Positions 34,233-44,496 are shown, counted from the first letter of the stretch. The stretch is 64,000 nucleotides of DNA from Marinoscillum sp. MHG1-6 (GCF_024714475.1 NZ_JAMZMI010000008.1:62001-126000); one strand, 5' to 3'. The notes: generated by a model not told the origin, from the sequence alone. Program-made: numbers and translations.

Positions 34233-35326
34233 CTAACTCTTTTAATCAAAATTGACCTTAAGCCAATCAACGGAAGTCCAAGTGCATATATCAAATCCAA
34301 TATTGGAAAGAGCCATAAATGCCATCTCAAAATGATTCGACGTGAGACTGCCCTGGAAACCAATCCCTTCACTGCCAAAGCCATTCCAAAGGCTATAACG
34401 ATCGGGCCGTGATTCGGGTTAAAACTAAATAAAATAATGTTACTCAACCACATGCCACAATGAATACCATTGCTCACAAAAAGGCGAAGTTTCACAGAAG
34501 GTTCATAATACTTTCCAACGGAAATATGACGTGTCTTCTGACTTAGATAACTGCGCCAGCTACTTTTAGGTTCGGATAGGGTGAACGAGCGTGGATCCAG
34601 ATTAATTGCGCAATTATCCATTGTGGCTAAATGTTGAATAAGCAGGTCGTCATCCCCTCCGGTAATACCCCTGGATGATCCAAAGCCATTGACCTCAAAG
34701 AAAGCCTCTTTGCGATAGGCCAGGTTTCGTCCTACAGCCATGTAAGGTTTTCCCCGCAGGGTGGCATAAATGTAAAAAAGAGCTGTTTTGAAACACTCAA
34801 AGGCAATAAAGGAGCCCAAAAGCCCCGGTTGATACCTGTATGGACCAATTCCCAGTATGCATTTAATGTTGGATTTTACCAGATTATTGAAAGAATGGAT
34901 CCAGTGTAAAGAATGGGGGTGGCAGTCCGCATCTGTCAGTAATATCCAGTCATAAGTTGTCAGTTCGATGGCTTTGGTTATGCCAAATTTTTTTGGATGG
35001 AATTCTTTAGGAACCCTATTGATAGTGAGGGCTTTTAGGCGTGGGTAGTTCTCAAAAAGGGATTGCAGGTAATCATAACTTCCGTCATCGCATCGGTCCA
35101 ATACCACCGTCACATCAAAGTTTGGGTAATCTTGCTCAAGGATTGCATGCAGGTTTTTTTTAAGATTTTTTAACTCATTGTGAGCACAGATCACCACTGA
35201 AAACCCGTGTTTTTCCTGGTTTTCCTTCGCGGGTTCTTTTGCCTTTAACACCTTGATAGCCTTGATTAAGAAATCAATCAGGTGCAATAGAATCAAAAGA
35301 GCGGTAATGATTTCGAATATGAACAT
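34223..35326 (-). CDS. Membrane glycosyltransferase, family 2
   Basis: About 367 aa from the ATG at 35324-35326; an upstream TTG is less likely. An N-terminal membrane segment is followed by a GT-A domain (FSVVICAHNELKNLKKNLHAIL at residues 41-62, VVLDRCDDGSYD, LLTDADCHPH as the DxD site, GGDDDLLIQH) and by C-terminal membrane helices. It probably adds sugar to a lipid or envelope polymer; the acceptor is unknown. Confidence 0.88.
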   Translation of the reverse strand: MFIFEIITALLILLHLIDFLIKAIKVLKAKEPAKENQEKHGFSVVICAHNELKNLKKNLHAILEQDYPNFDVTVVLDRCDDGSYDYLQSLFENYPRLKALTINRVPKEFHPKKFGITKAIELTTYDWILLTDADCHPHSLHWIHSFNNLVKSNIKCILGIGPYRYQPGLLGSFIAFECFKTALFYIYATLRGKPYMAVGRNLAYRKEAFFEVNGFGSSRGITGGDDDLLIQHLATMDNCAINLDPRSFTLSEPKSSWRSYLSQKTRHISVGKYYEPSVKLRLFVSNGIHCGMWLSNIILFSFNPNHGPIVIAFGMALAVKGLVSRAVSRRIILRWHLWLFPILDLIYALGLPLIGLRSILIKRVRWN

Positions 35327-35401
35327 GCGTATTAACAAAGATAATAGAGTAGCGCCTGTGCGGTGTATTCAGGTTGGTACAACTATTTTTGCCACCTGAT
35401 T

Positions 35402-36532
35402 ATGAAATTTGAACTTCAACATACTGATCCAAAGTCCGGAGCACGAGCCGGGCTCATTGAAACGGACCACGGAAAAATCGAAACACCCATCTTCATGCCT
35501 GTGGGAACAGCCGGAACGGTTAAGGCAGTTCATCAGCGCGAACTTCACTATGATATTACCGCACAAATCATCCTTGGGAATACCTACCACTTGTACCTAC
35601 GTCCGGGACTAGACGTAATCAATCAAGCTGGGGGCTTGCATAAATTCAATGGGTGGGATAAGCCGATTCTTACCGATAGTGGCGGATACCAGGTCTATAG
35701 TCTTGGTGACAATCGCAAGATCACGGAAGAGGGAGTTACGTTCAAATCTCATATTGACGGTTCAAAACATGTTTTCACTCCTGAAAATGTCATGGACATC
35801 CAGCGTACCATTGGTGCGGATATTATCATGGCTTTTGATGAGTGCACACCCTATCCGTGTGATAAAAAGTATGCGGAAAGTTCCATGCACATGACCCACC
35901 GCTGGTTAGATCGTTGTACGGAGCATTTTGATCGGACAGAACCTGTTTATGGTTATAGCCAAACACTCTTTCCGATTATTCAGGGAAGTACCTATCCCGA
36001 CTTGCGGATGAAATCGGCTGAATATATTGCGAGTAAGGACAGGGAAGGGAATGCCATCGGAGGACTTTCGGTAGGGGAACCTCATGAGGACATGTACGCG
36101 ATGACCGATTTGGTTTGTGGTATTTTACCAAAAGACAAGCCACGTTACCTGATGGGGGTGGGGACACCCGAAAATATACTCGAATGCATAGCGCTGGGAA
36201 TTGATATGTTTGACTGCGTGATGCCAACACGGAATGCGCGAAATGGCATGCTGTTCACCTCTGAAGGAATCATCAATATCAAAAATGAGAAGTGGAAATC
36301 AGACTTTTCTCCAATTGATCCAAATATGGGTGGGTATGTGAGCACGTTTTATTCCCGGGCCTATCTAAGACATCTGATTATTTCGAAAGAGATTTTGGGA
36401 GCCCAAATTTCCAGCATACACAATTTGTCATTCTATTTGTGGTTAGTAAAACAGGCCCGTTTGGAAATTCAAAAGGGTACATTTGCTGAATGGAAAAACA
36501 CAATGGTGAAGAAAGTAACCACTAGGCTGTGA
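35402..36532 (+). CDS. tgt: Queuine tRNA-ribosyltransferase (TGT)
   Basis: Exchanges guanine 34 for the queuosine precursor preQ1 in tRNAs with GUN anticodons; 376 aa. The ATG at 35402 (MKFELQHTDPKSGARAG) matches the usual start; a GTG at 35363 would add 13 residues. Catalytic DSGGYQ (residues 99-104) and GGLSVGEPHEDM (residues 220-231) are present. The motif MPTRNARNG is typical, but the zinc ligand set CxCxxC near the C-terminus is not evident. Its TGA overlaps the lptF-like GTG start. Confidence 0.95.
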   Translation: MKFELQHTDPKSGARAGLIETDHGKIETPIFMPVGTAGTVKAVHQRELHYDITAQIILGNTYHLYLRPGLDVINQAGGLHKFNGWDKPILTDSGGYQVYSLGDNRKITEEGVTFKSHIDGSKHVFTPENVMDIQRTIGADIIMAFDECTPYPCDKKYAESSMHMTHRWLDRCTEHFDRTEPVYGYSQTLFPIIQGSTYPDLRMKSAEYIASKDREGNAIGGLSVGEPHEDMYAMTDLVCGILPKDKPRYLMGVGTPENILECIALGIDMFDCVMPTRNARNGMLFTSEGIINIKNEKWKSDFSPIDPNMGGYVSTFYSRAYLRHLIISKEILGAQISSIHNLSFYLWLVKQARLEIQKGTFAEWKNTMVKKVTTRL

Positions 36533-37617
36533 TCAAGAAACTCGATTGGTACATTCTGAAAAAGCTGATCGTCACTTTCCTCTTTGTGGTGATTGGGCTG
36601 GTGGTTATCATCTGTGTGATCGATTTCACGGAGAAGAATGATGATTTCATGAAAAATGAGGTACCCGGAAATCTCATTTTCAGGTATTACATGACCTTCT
36701 TCCCTTTCTTTGCAGTCCTCCTGACGCCTATTACCTCGTTTATTGCCACAGTCTTTGTTACTGCTAAACTGGCCTCCAATACTGAAATTGTGGCCATTCT
36801 TGCGTCAGGGATTAGTTTTCGCAGACTGATGGTGCCTTACCTTATGGCCGCTACTTTGATCGCGGGTATGAGCTTTTATCTCAATGGGTTCGTGCTTCCT
36901 GATGCGAATAAATTCAGGATCACCTTTGAGCTGGACTACATTGAAAAGCCATTCTATTACAACGACAACGATATTCATATTAAGATTGGTCAGACGGATT
37001 ATATCTACATCGATCGCTACAACAATCAAAGGGATATTGGCTACATCGTCACACTGGAGAAAATTGAGAATAACCAGTTAGTGGAGAAAATTACTGCCAA
37101 GCGAATGCAGTATGATACCGCCACTGAAAAATGGCAATTTTTCCAATGGCAAAAGAGACAAATCCTCGATGATACAGAAATCATTACAGAGGCAGAGAGG
37201 CGTGAAACGCTGGATACAACACTCGCTTTGTCTCCGGCTGATTTTAAAAACAGCGAGCGGCGTCAGGAAACCCTGACTTTTCCAGAGCTCTACGATTACA
37301 TTGAACTTCAAAAGTCTCGTGGAGCAGATGATGTGCAGGTTTATGTAATCGAGAAATATATTCGTTACATGCAGCCTTTTGCCGTGATTATTCTCTGTCT
37401 GATAGCATTAATTGTTTCGGCAAGGAAGAATAGGAGGGGGACCGGTTTTCAGATTGCTATTGGTTTCTTTATCGCCTTCGTATTTATCATCTTCTTTATT
37501 CTGGCCAAGGCTATTGCTGAAGCGGGCTCTATCCAACCGCCATTCCTGGCTGTTTGGATTCCGAATATTGTATTTACGATTGTAGGGGTATTCATGTATC
37601 GTACAGTGCCAAGATGA
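36529..37617 (+). CDS. LptF/LptG-family permease
   Basis: 362-aa inner-membrane protein of the YjgP/YjgQ family, which with LptB extracts lipopolysaccharide for transport to the outer membrane. Membrane segments lie at about residues 12-32, 55-75 and 97-117, then a periplasmic beta-jellyroll (about 130-265), then three more segments. GTG start (36529) overlaps the tgt stop (GTGA) and its own stop overlaps the next ATG, so the three genes form one coupled operon. Confidence 0.9.
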   Translation: MIKKLDWYILKKLIVTFLFVVIGLVVIICVIDFTEKNDDFMKNEVPGNLIFRYYMTFFPFFAVLLTPITSFIATVFVTAKLASNTEIVAILASGISFRRLMVPYLMAATLIAGMSFYLNGFVLPDANKFRITFELDYIEKPFYYNDNDIHIKIGQTDYIYIDRYNNQRDIGYIVTLEKIENNQLVEKITAKRMQYDTATEKWQFFQWQKRQILDDTEIITEAERRETLDTTLALSPADFKNSERRQETLTFPELYDYIELQKSRGADDVQVYVIEKYIRYMQPFAVIILCLIALIVSARKNRRGTGFQIAIGFFIAFVFIIFFILAKAIAEAGSIQPPFLAVWIPNIVFTIVGVFMYRTVPR

Positions 37618-38528
37618 GCCAGGAGTTTCGAGATATCGCCATGCTTCATTTTGTGGTGATCATCTGGGGTTTCACAGCTATTCTGGGTGCGGTTATCGAT
37701 TTGCCTCCCGTAGAAATAGTTTTCTTCAGAACACTTTTTGCTTCCATTGGATTGCTGGTGCTTCTATCTGTTTGGCGAAAACCACTGACTTTCACGGCAT
37801 CAAAAGATTATCTGGTCGTGACTGCCGTTGGAGTCATTATAGCCGCACACTGGATCATGTTTTTCCTGGCTGCACGTCTCGCAAATATCTCTATTTGTCT
37901 AGCAGGCATGGCAACGTGCAGCATGTGGACCAGTCTTATTGAGCCATTGTTTTTTAAGAGAAAGATCAAACTGTTTGAAGTCGTTCTAAGCGCCATTGCT
38001 TTTGTTGGGATAGCTATCGTGTTCAACGTCGAGTTTGATAATATTCTCGGTTTTTCCGTAGCTGTAGGTTCAGCTTTTCTGGCGACAATTTTCTCGGTGA
38101 TTAACGCCCGGCTTATTCAGCGCATCGATCCTTACGTGATTACCTTTTACCAAATGATAGGGGCTTGTCTGACGATTGTGCTTTTCTTTCCATTCTACAG
38201 CGACCTAAGTGAAAGTGGATCCTTGCAGTTGAGTCCAAGCTGGAGTGACCTGGGGTATTTGTTGATCCTGTCTCTGGTGTGTACGGTGTTCGCGTTCTCG
38301 TATGGTGTTCTTTTGATGAGAAGGCTGTCGGCCTTCTTTGTGAATTTGACTACCAACCTGGAGCCGGTTTACGGGATCTTGATGGCACTATTCCTTTTCC
38401 CGGAAACCGAGAAGATGACCTCCGGATTTTACCTGGGAACCTCCCTCATACTGCTATCGGTTCTGATTTACCCAATCATAAATCGGTCTTTGAAAAGAAA
38501 GGCACTGGGCACCGATTTATGGCGGTAG
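37614..38528 (+). CDS. EamA-type (DMT) transporter
   Basis: 304-aa inner-membrane protein with about ten membrane segments in two EamA halves (LHFVVIIWGFTAILGAVI at the start; SVAVGSAFLATIFSVINARLI in the middle). The ATG at 37614 overlaps the stop of the lptF-like gene (ATGA); the longer upstream frame is within that gene. Probably exports a metabolite; the substrate is unknown. Confidence 0.9.
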   Translation: MSQEFRDIAMLHFVVIIWGFTAILGAVIDLPPVEIVFFRTLFASIGLLVLLSVWRKPLTFTASKDYLVVTAVGVIIAAHWIMFFLAARLANISICLAGMATCSMWTSLIEPLFFKRKIKLFEVVLSAIAFVGIAIVFNVEFDNILGFSVAVGSAFLATIFSVINARLIQRIDPYVITFYQMIGACLTIVLFFPFYSDLSESGSLQLSPSWSDLGYLLILSLVCTVFAFSYGVLLMRRLSAFFVNLTTNLEPVYGILMALFLFPETEKMTSGFYLGTSLILLSVLIYPIINRSLKRKALGTDLWR

Positions 38529-38551
38529 TGTACTTGGATGCGTAGAAGAGA

Positions 38552-39751
38552 TTATCTATTCTTTTTTCTAAAGCTTCTTTTCTTACCTCTCCCAGGCTTA
38601 GACGGGCTGTAAACCGGTCCTTCACCAATGTGCTCCGGGATTTTTGCTTTTGGTACCGGGTTGCCAAGAAGTTCTTCGATAGCCAGCATTTTAACCTGTT
38701 CTTTTTCATTTACAAAGGTAAATGCAGCTCCTTTGGACGCAGCTCTGGCTGTTCTTCCGATTCGGTGGATATAATCCTCGCCATCGTTTGGTACATCATA
38801 GTTGATCACCAGGTCAATATCTTCTACATCTATACCTCGTGAAAGAATATCAGTGGCTATGAGTGTGACCAGCTTTTTGTTTTTAAAACGACCAAGTACA
38901 TCTTCTCGCTGCTTTTGATCGAGATCTGAGTGAATGTCCTCTACCGGATGTCCTGCTTTTTTGAGGTCACGAGTTAATTGCTTGGCACTGTCTTTTGTAG
39001 AACAAAAAACAATCACGCTTTTCAGCCAGTCTGCCTTCAGGATATGTTTTACCAGAGGGATTTTCTGGGTATCGTAAACCACAAATGCAGCCTGGACGAT
39101 CTTCTCATTGGGTTTTGAAATCGCAATATTTACCTCTTCCGGATCCTTAAGAATTTCTTTCGCCAATGCCCGGATTTTGGTAGGCATGGTGGCCGAGAAA
39201 AGCAATGATTGTCGTTTTTTGGGTAGGAAGGAAATGATCCTCATGATATCCTCATTGAATCCCATATCCAGCATGCGATCAGCCTCGTCAAGTATGAGGG
39301 TATCCAGTTGCCCTACTTTCACATATTTCATGTTCAGATGAGCGATCAACCTTCCCGGCGTACCTATAATGATATCGGCGCCTTCAGATAGAGCTTTCTT
39401 CTCCCTCTCAAATGAAGAGCCATCTCCACCACCATAAACGGCAAGCGAGCTCACATGAGTGTAGTAGGAAAGCCCTTCCAACTGTTGGTCAATTTGTACG
39501 GCCAGTTCTCTGGTCGGGACAATGATCAATGCGGAGATGTGCTCTTCTAATGGGCTTTGTAATATTTTATGGATCACAGGCAGGAGAAAAGCTGCAGTTT
39601 TACCGGTACCTGTCTGTGCGGAAGCGATAATATCCTTCCCATCCATGATGACAGGGATGGTCGCCTCCTGAACAGGAGTGGCATTCTCGAACCCCATCGC
39701 TTCAATTCCTTCTAGTAGTTTCGGGTCTAGACCTAGTTCTGAAAACTTCAA
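38552..39751 (-). CDS. DEAD-box RNA helicase (RhlE-like)
   Basis: ATP-dependent RNA helicase of 399 aa with all core motifs: Q motif, ASAQTGTGKTAA (about 43-54), PTREL, LDEADRM, SATMP and HRIGRTAR. The tail after residue 375 is short and basic (GRGKKRSFRKKN), as in RhlE proteins acting on rRNA or mRNA. The start appears to be a TTG (39749-39751), directly before the standard MKFSELGL sequence. Confidence 0.93.
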   Translation of the reverse strand: MKFSELGLDPKLLEGIEAMGFENATPVQEATIPVIMDGKDIIASAQTGTGKTAAFLLPVIHKILQSPLEEHISALIIVPTRELAVQIDQQLEGLSYYTHVSSLAVYGGGDGSSFEREKKALSEGADIIIGTPGRLIAHLNMKYVKVGQLDTLILDEADRMLDMGFNEDIMRIISFLPKKRQSLLFSATMPTKIRALAKEILKDPEEVNIAISKPNEKIVQAAFVVYDTQKIPLVKHILKADWLKSVIVFCSTKDSAKQLTRDLKKAGHPVEDIHSDLDQKQREDVLGRFKNKKLVTLIATDILSRGIDVEDIDLVINYDVPNDGEDYIHRIGRTARAASKGAAFTFVNEKEQVKMLAIEELLGNPVPKAKIPEHIGEGPVYSPSKPGRGKKRSFRKKNR

Positions 39752-39896
39752 ATTATTAGTCTCTTTTGGCGCCTAAAATACTGAAAAGAAAACTATTAAG
39801 AGGAATTAATTCATAAGGATCACTTTAAATGGCCTGTAGCTATGAAACGGATTCTCCAAAGCTTGAAAGTATCTGGTCTTCAATTAGATTCAACAC

Positions 39897-41537
39897 CTAT
39901 TCAGATAGCCCCAGTACCTCAATGCCTTGATCGAAGACGATGTCCACCGGAATGTTTTCTTCTTCCAGTCTGGCAAGGTCAGACTGTAGTTCTTCACTAA
40001 TCATTCCTTTCTCTTTTACCAAAGCATCAACCCCGGCATAATCACCATCACCCTGAAGGGTTAAGATCAGTTTTGAGAGGTCATTCATGGCTGTTTGTAG
40101 TTTTTCATAGTCCACAGTATAGGTGCCATCTTCTGATTTTGTAAATGCCTCTTTCTCTTTAAAGAAATTGAATCGGATCATATTGGCTTTACCATGAGAA
40201 CTGGCAGCTCCAAAACGGACAGAACGAAAAATACCTGCCATGAAGGTAGTATAATACTCCTTTAGGTCCACCTCAATCACACCCTTTTCATGAAGTTGAG
40301 TGATCATATAAAGCCCAAGAATATCGGCCTTCCCTTCTTCCAATGCGCTGTTATGCTCTTTAAGGGCAGCACGTACTGTTCCTACTCCGTCAATCGTGTT
40401 TTTAATCCCAAGACCGTGAGCGACTTCGTGAAACATGGTATTGCCGAAAAAGGCATCAAATGTGATGAATTGTTGCTGTTCGGGTGAAATCAATACCTTC
40501 GATATAGGCACCAAAATTTCATCGAACTTGGCACGCATGGCATTTTTGAGTTGAAGCCTTCTAGAACCTTTTTCCAGTTGTACCTGCTCATCATTGGGAA
40601 GGTTGATGGCTATGGTCTTGGAACCTGAATTGCAATCTCCGGCATAGTAGATAACATCGTAGGCGTTAAGGTCGGCATCGCTTCCCGGTTCCTCTGCTTT
40701 ATATTCCACCGGCACTGGTAGCCCTTGCTGAAGTTCCGGCAAGTAAGCTGCGTACTGCGATAAACGTTCACTCCACTCTTTATCTTTTATCAATAAGTAA
40801 GCTTCGTGAGCCGCTTTGTATCCGAATAGCTTATCTTCATAGTTCTCGATTGGTCCCACAACAAAATCAATGTCATTGTTTTTCATATCCATCCACGCCA
40901 TATCACTGGCCTGATATTCATCGTTGAGCAGTGCATCAGCTCTGAGCGATAGATATTGTTTAAAACCTTCATCTTCAGCTAATTCTGAGCATTCCTTCAG
41001 GATGTTGGAGGCTTTTTTAACTTGATCAGAGAACATTTCGAAGTAGGGAATGACATAAAGCTCACTTTCTGCATCTCGTCGCAAGAAGGTGTAGGCACTT
41101 TGTTTTCCTGGAAGGTCCACTTTGTCAAACTCCGATTTGGTCATATCCACAGGGTAGAAGTTGGCACCTTCGGGTTTGCTTTTAATACCTTCAAGAAAAG
41201 GCTCATTATTATTCAAGCGATCCCATGGTCCATAATTGATGGCAGCATAGCGCATTTCAGCCTCAGTCAGACCAGTTAGGAAAGCATCCTTATCTCCATA
41301 AGCTTCATACCAGAAAAGCTCATCCATTATTTTGGCCACCTCAATGAGCTTAGGAATCATAGCCTTTTGTTTTTCCGATAAATGACTGAGGTCTGTGGTC
41401 AGTCGGACTTCTTTATAATCTTCCAATTTATTCTTGATTTGTTCGTTTTCCTGTACCTCTTCTTTGGCAGGCCGGTTACATTGAAAGAATAGTAGAGTAC
41501 CAAAGGAAATCACTAGCAGGTTCGATGATAGTCTCAT
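39897..41537 (-). CDS. Dipeptidyl peptidase III-like zinc hydrolase (M49-like), lipoprotein
   Basis: 546 aa with a signal peptide and lipobox-like LLFFQC (Cys20). The metal site is HEVAHGLG near residue 367 with the downstream EEGKAD, the second zinc-ligand motif of M49 peptidases. Eukaryotic and Bacteroides DPP III have a six-residue HExxGH; here it is HEVAH, as in a few bacterial relatives. It probably releases dipeptides in the periplasm. Lengths and the ALEEGKADILGLYM motif agree with the Bacteroidota family. Confidence 0.8.
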   Translation of the reverse strand: MRLSSNLLVISFGTLLFFQCNRPAKEEVQENEQIKNKLEDYKEVRLTTDLSHLSEKQKAMIPKLIEVAKIMDELFWYEAYGDKDAFLTGLTEAEMRYAAINYGPWDRLNNNEPFLEGIKSKPEGANFYPVDMTKSEFDKVDLPGKQSAYTFLRRDAESELYVIPYFEMFSDQVKKASNILKECSELAEDEGFKQYLSLRADALLNDEYQASDMAWMDMKNNDIDFVVGPIENYEDKLFGYKAAHEAYLLIKDKEWSERLSQYAAYLPELQQGLPVPVEYKAEEPGSDADLNAYDVIYYAGDCNSGSKTIAINLPNDEQVQLEKGSRRLQLKNAMRAKFDEILVPISKVLISPEQQQFITFDAFFGNTMFHEVAHGLGIKNTIDGVGTVRAALKEHNSALEEGKADILGLYMITQLHEKGVIEVDLKEYYTTFMAGIFRSVRFGAASSHGKANMIRFNFFKEKEAFTKSEDGTYTVDYEKLQTAMNDLSKLILTLQGDGDYAGVDALVKEKGMISEELQSDLARLEEENIPVDIVFDQGIEVLGLSE

Positions 41538-41635
41538 TTTAAGGGGTGTTTTGTTTTGACTAAAGTTAAAAAGACTTGAAACAAGAATGCCACATCTTAT
41601 GACAGGTGGCTGTTCCTGATGTTGAAAAGATTATT

Positions 41636-42505
41636 TCAGTTTTTAAGCTGATAGGCGATCACCTGGTTTCCAAAGAAGGTAGGCACAAAAACAGTTTTGC
41701 TTTCAGGAAGCAATTCAATGTCCGCAGTGTTGAAAGCTTCTTCAGTATTGAGCAATAATGTTTTTTCGCCGTTCGCAGCAACATAGTAAATCTCACCTTT
41801 CCAGCAGGAAACAATGAAATCATCGCCTATTTGCTTAACGCCATCTCCTGAAAACAACGAATCAGTTAGAATATTGTAGGTCCAATCTGTTGTGTTGATG
41901 GTATAAAAGTTCCCCGATCCGGAAGTAGCCATCATCATTTTATCTCCAAGATGTAATAATCCATTTGGGCGTCCGAAATCGCTTGATTCAAGCATGGTGG
42001 TTACCGAATCACCCAGGAGTAAATGAACTTTATCTGTTCCCGAATCTGAGATGTACACTTCTCCTGAATCTGAGATGTCAATATCATTTAAGAAATCGGC
42101 ACCTTCAACCCAATACCCTTTGACAATCTCGCCACTGGCAAGACTGATAACAACTACGCTATCAATGTCCGCGACATAGAGCATTCCATCATAAATGCCC
42201 ATTCCTTTGGGTGCATGAAGTCCAGTTGCCCAATTGAGTTGAACCATACTACCATCCTTAGCGGATATTTTCGCGATGTACCCATCACCATCTTTCTTGC
42301 CTGAAGGCACCCCATTGATGCATGAAATATATAGCAAACTATCTGTGGGATTGAAAATCACTGATTCGGGGGTTTGTAACAAGGTGTCAGTTTCCCATAG
42401 TTTAGATAACGACGGGGTGGTTGTATCTAATGACTCTTGTTGTTTAGGTTGGCAATTGCTTAGAATTAAAAAAGAAATAATAATACTTAGTAATGATAGT
42501 CTCAT
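41636..42505 (-). CDS. Beta-propeller (SMP-30/NHL-like) lipoprotein
   Basis: 289-aa lipoprotein (lipobox LSNC, Cys18) with repeated strands such as PESVIFNPTDSLLYISC, APKGMGIYDGMLYVAD, NDIDISDSGEVYISDSG and RPNGLLHLGDKMMMATS, the pattern of SMP-30 or NHL propellers. It may be a lactonase-like or binding protein on the outer membrane; no catalytic residues can be named. It is a single gene divergent from the M28 peptidase. Confidence 0.8.
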   Translation of the reverse strand: MRLSLLSIIISFLILSNCQPKQQESLDTTTPSLSKLWETDTLLQTPESVIFNPTDSLLYISCINGVPSGKKDGDGYIAKISAKDGSMVQLNWATGLHAPKGMGIYDGMLYVADIDSVVVISLASGEIVKGYWVEGADFLNDIDISDSGEVYISDSGTDKVHLLLGDSVTTMLESSDFGRPNGLLHLGDKMMMATSGSGNFYTINTTDWTYNILTDSLFSGDGVKQIGDDFIVSCWKGEIYYVAANGEKTLLLNTEEAFNTADIELLPESKTVFVPTFFGNQVIAYQLKN

Positions 42506-42671
42506 AATAGTCTCATAAGGTTAGGTTTAAAGATATCAATGATTGGAAGAAAATGACTTGATTGACTCTTTTAATCCGATTGGCCTATCCTCGATAATCA
42601 CCATTCTTCGAAAACTACTTTCGGATTTGATTCAGTTTTTTGCAAATTGAAACCTGAACATTTCAACTCAC

Positions 42672-44327
42672 ATGATCATGCAAAAATATTTATACATCCT
42701 GTTGGCGGCTAGTTTCATTTATGGATGCCAGCAGCCATCCGAAAATCAGAGCAGCACCTCTATTATCGATACCCTGTCTATTGCAAAGCATATTGAAGTA
42801 CTGGCATCAGACGACTTTCTGGGTCGAAAGCCCTTTACTGAGGGGGAGGTGAAGACGTTGGCTTATTTGAAGGGTGAGTTTGAGAAGTATGGACTTCAGC
42901 CCGGCAATGGCGACAGCTTTTTTCAGGAAGTGCCTCTGGTAGAATTAGATTGTAAGCCATCCTCAGAGCTGATCATCGAAGGAGGTCAAGAACCCCTAAG
43001 CCTGGAGTGGCGATCTGAGTTTGTATCCTTCACAGAGCGAGTAGAAGAGAAGGTCACCTTAGAATCCTCAGAGCTTGTTTTTGCAGGTTTTGGAATCGTG
43101 GCCCCCGAATATGGTTGGAATGATTATGAAGGATTGGATGTGGAGGGAAAAACCGTGATCGTCCTGGTCAATGATCCAGGGTTTGGAAGTGAAGATAGTA
43201 CGTTTTTCAAAGGAGAAACCATGACCTATTATGGTCGGTGGACCTACAAATATGAGGAGGCCGCTCGTCAGGGGGCCGCAGGGATTTTCATTGTGCATCA
43301 AACGGCCCCGGCGGGATATCCATGGAATGTGGTTCAAAATGGATGGAGTGGTGCCAGTCTTTTTTTGGATCAAGCAGAGGGAGGTTATCAGCCTGCTATA
43401 CAGGGTTGGGTAACAAGAGATGCTGCGATCAAAATATTTGAAGCGTCCGAAGTTGATATGAGAAATTTTGTGGAAAAAGCCAGAAGCAAAGACTTTAAGC
43501 CGGTAAGTCTTGGATTGACCGCATCAACATTCGTGGAGAATGGAATTAAAAAGGATGTCTCTCAAAATGTTATTGCCAAAATTGAGGGTACAGAAAGGCC
43601 TGATGAAGTGATTATCTATACTGCTCACTGGGATCATTTAGGTGTGGGACCTGTCGTAGATGGAGATTCGATCTACAACGGAGCTCATGATAATGCATCA
43701 GGTGTGGCCAGTATGCTGTGTATTGCGGCAGCTTTTGCGAATCAGGAGGTAAAACCGAAGCGGTCGCTGGTTTTCCTGGCCGTAACGGCTGAAGAGCAGG
43801 GTTTACTTGGTTCGAAATACTACTCTGCGAATCCGGTCTATCCGACGAGTAAGACGGTTGCCAACATTAACATGGATGGTATGTACTACATGGGGCTGAT
43901 GAAGGATTTGACGGTCATTGGATATGGACAGTCGGAATTGGAAGATATAGCCGGAGGACTTGCTGCGGAGCAAGGAAGGTACTTATATCCTGATTCGGAA
44001 CCGGAAAAAGGTTTTTTCTTCAGATCGGACCATTTTCAGTTTGCCAAAGTGGGCATCCCGGCGTTCTACGCCTATGGTGCGTATGAAGCTGTTGATGGGG
44101 GAGTTGCTTATGCGAAGGAGGTAAGGGATGCTTACAATGTGGAGGCCTACCACTTACCTGCGGATGAATTTACTCTGGAGGAAACCGATTGGAAAATGGC
44201 GGGCATGCAGCAGGATGTGGAGCTGTTTTATGAGCTAGGGAAAGTGCTTGGCAATTCAGAAGACTGGCCGGAATGGAAGGAAGGTTCTGAGTTTAAGTCG
44301 ATTCGTGACGCAGAAATGGGGCATTAG
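42672..44327 (+). CDS. M28-family metallopeptidase with PA domain, lipoprotein
   Basis: 551 aa with a lipobox (IYGC near residue 19), exported. Residues 140-260 hold a protease-associated insert (GFGIVAPEYGWNDYEGLDVEGK), and the M28 zinc site follows: HWDHLG near 317, HDNASGV near 338 and EEQGLLGS near 375, with a later RSDHFQF. It probably acts as an aminopeptidase on extracellular peptides. The ATG at 42672 or 42678 could start it. Confidence 0.92.
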   Translation: MIMQKYLYILLAASFIYGCQQPSENQSSTSIIDTLSIAKHIEVLASDDFLGRKPFTEGEVKTLAYLKGEFEKYGLQPGNGDSFFQEVPLVELDCKPSSELIIEGGQEPLSLEWRSEFVSFTERVEEKVTLESSELVFAGFGIVAPEYGWNDYEGLDVEGKTVIVLVNDPGFGSEDSTFFKGETMTYYGRWTYKYEEAARQGAAGIFIVHQTAPAGYPWNVVQNGWSGASLFLDQAEGGYQPAIQGWVTRDAAIKIFEASEVDMRNFVEKARSKDFKPVSLGLTASTFVENGIKKDVSQNVIAKIEGTERPDEVIIYTAHWDHLGVGPVVDGDSIYNGAHDNASGVASMLCIAAAFANQEVKPKRSLVFLAVTAEEQGLLGSKYYSANPVYPTSKTVANINMDGMYYMGLMKDLTVIGYGQSELEDIAGGLAAEQGRYLYPDSEPEKGFFFRSDHFQFAKVGIPAFYAYGAYEAVDGGVAYAKEVRDAYNVEAYHLPADEFTLEETDWKMAGMQQDVELFYELGKVLGNSEDWPEWKEGSEFKSIRDAEMGH

Positions 44328-44381
44328 GCGAGTCTTATCATGGTTTGTGTCAGCTAGCTAGTATCATTTTGTCCTTGGATT

Positions 44382-44404
44382 GGTTCGAGTTTGTAACTCG
44401 GACC
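44382..44404. repeat. Stem-loop 1 of an intergenic repeat cluster
   Basis: GGTTCGAGTT and AACTCGGACC form a 10-bp stem with one G-T pair around a 3-nt loop. It is one of several hairpins packed in the 238-bp gap 44328-44565. Confidence 0.6.
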
Positions 44405-44439
44405 TATAAACCCTTCCCTGAACTCGCTCGGGTACTCGA

Positions 44440-44475
44440 TCGATCGCAATTGTATTGCGGTCGAAATCTTTTTTT
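44440..44475 (+). terminator. Stem-loop 2 and T-tract after the M28 peptidase
   Basis: TCGATCGCAAT (44440-44450) pairs with ATTGCGGTCGA (44454-44464), 11 bp with one G-T pair, followed by AATCTTTTTTT. It could end transcription of the peptidase gene. Confidence 0.5.
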
Positions 44476-44482
44476 GGTCGTG

Positions 44483-44496
44483 TAGACACGTGTCTA
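44483..44496. repeat. 14-bp perfect palindrome
   Basis: TAGACACGTGTCTA is a perfect palindrome within the repeat cluster. Its role is unknown. Confidence 0.6.
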
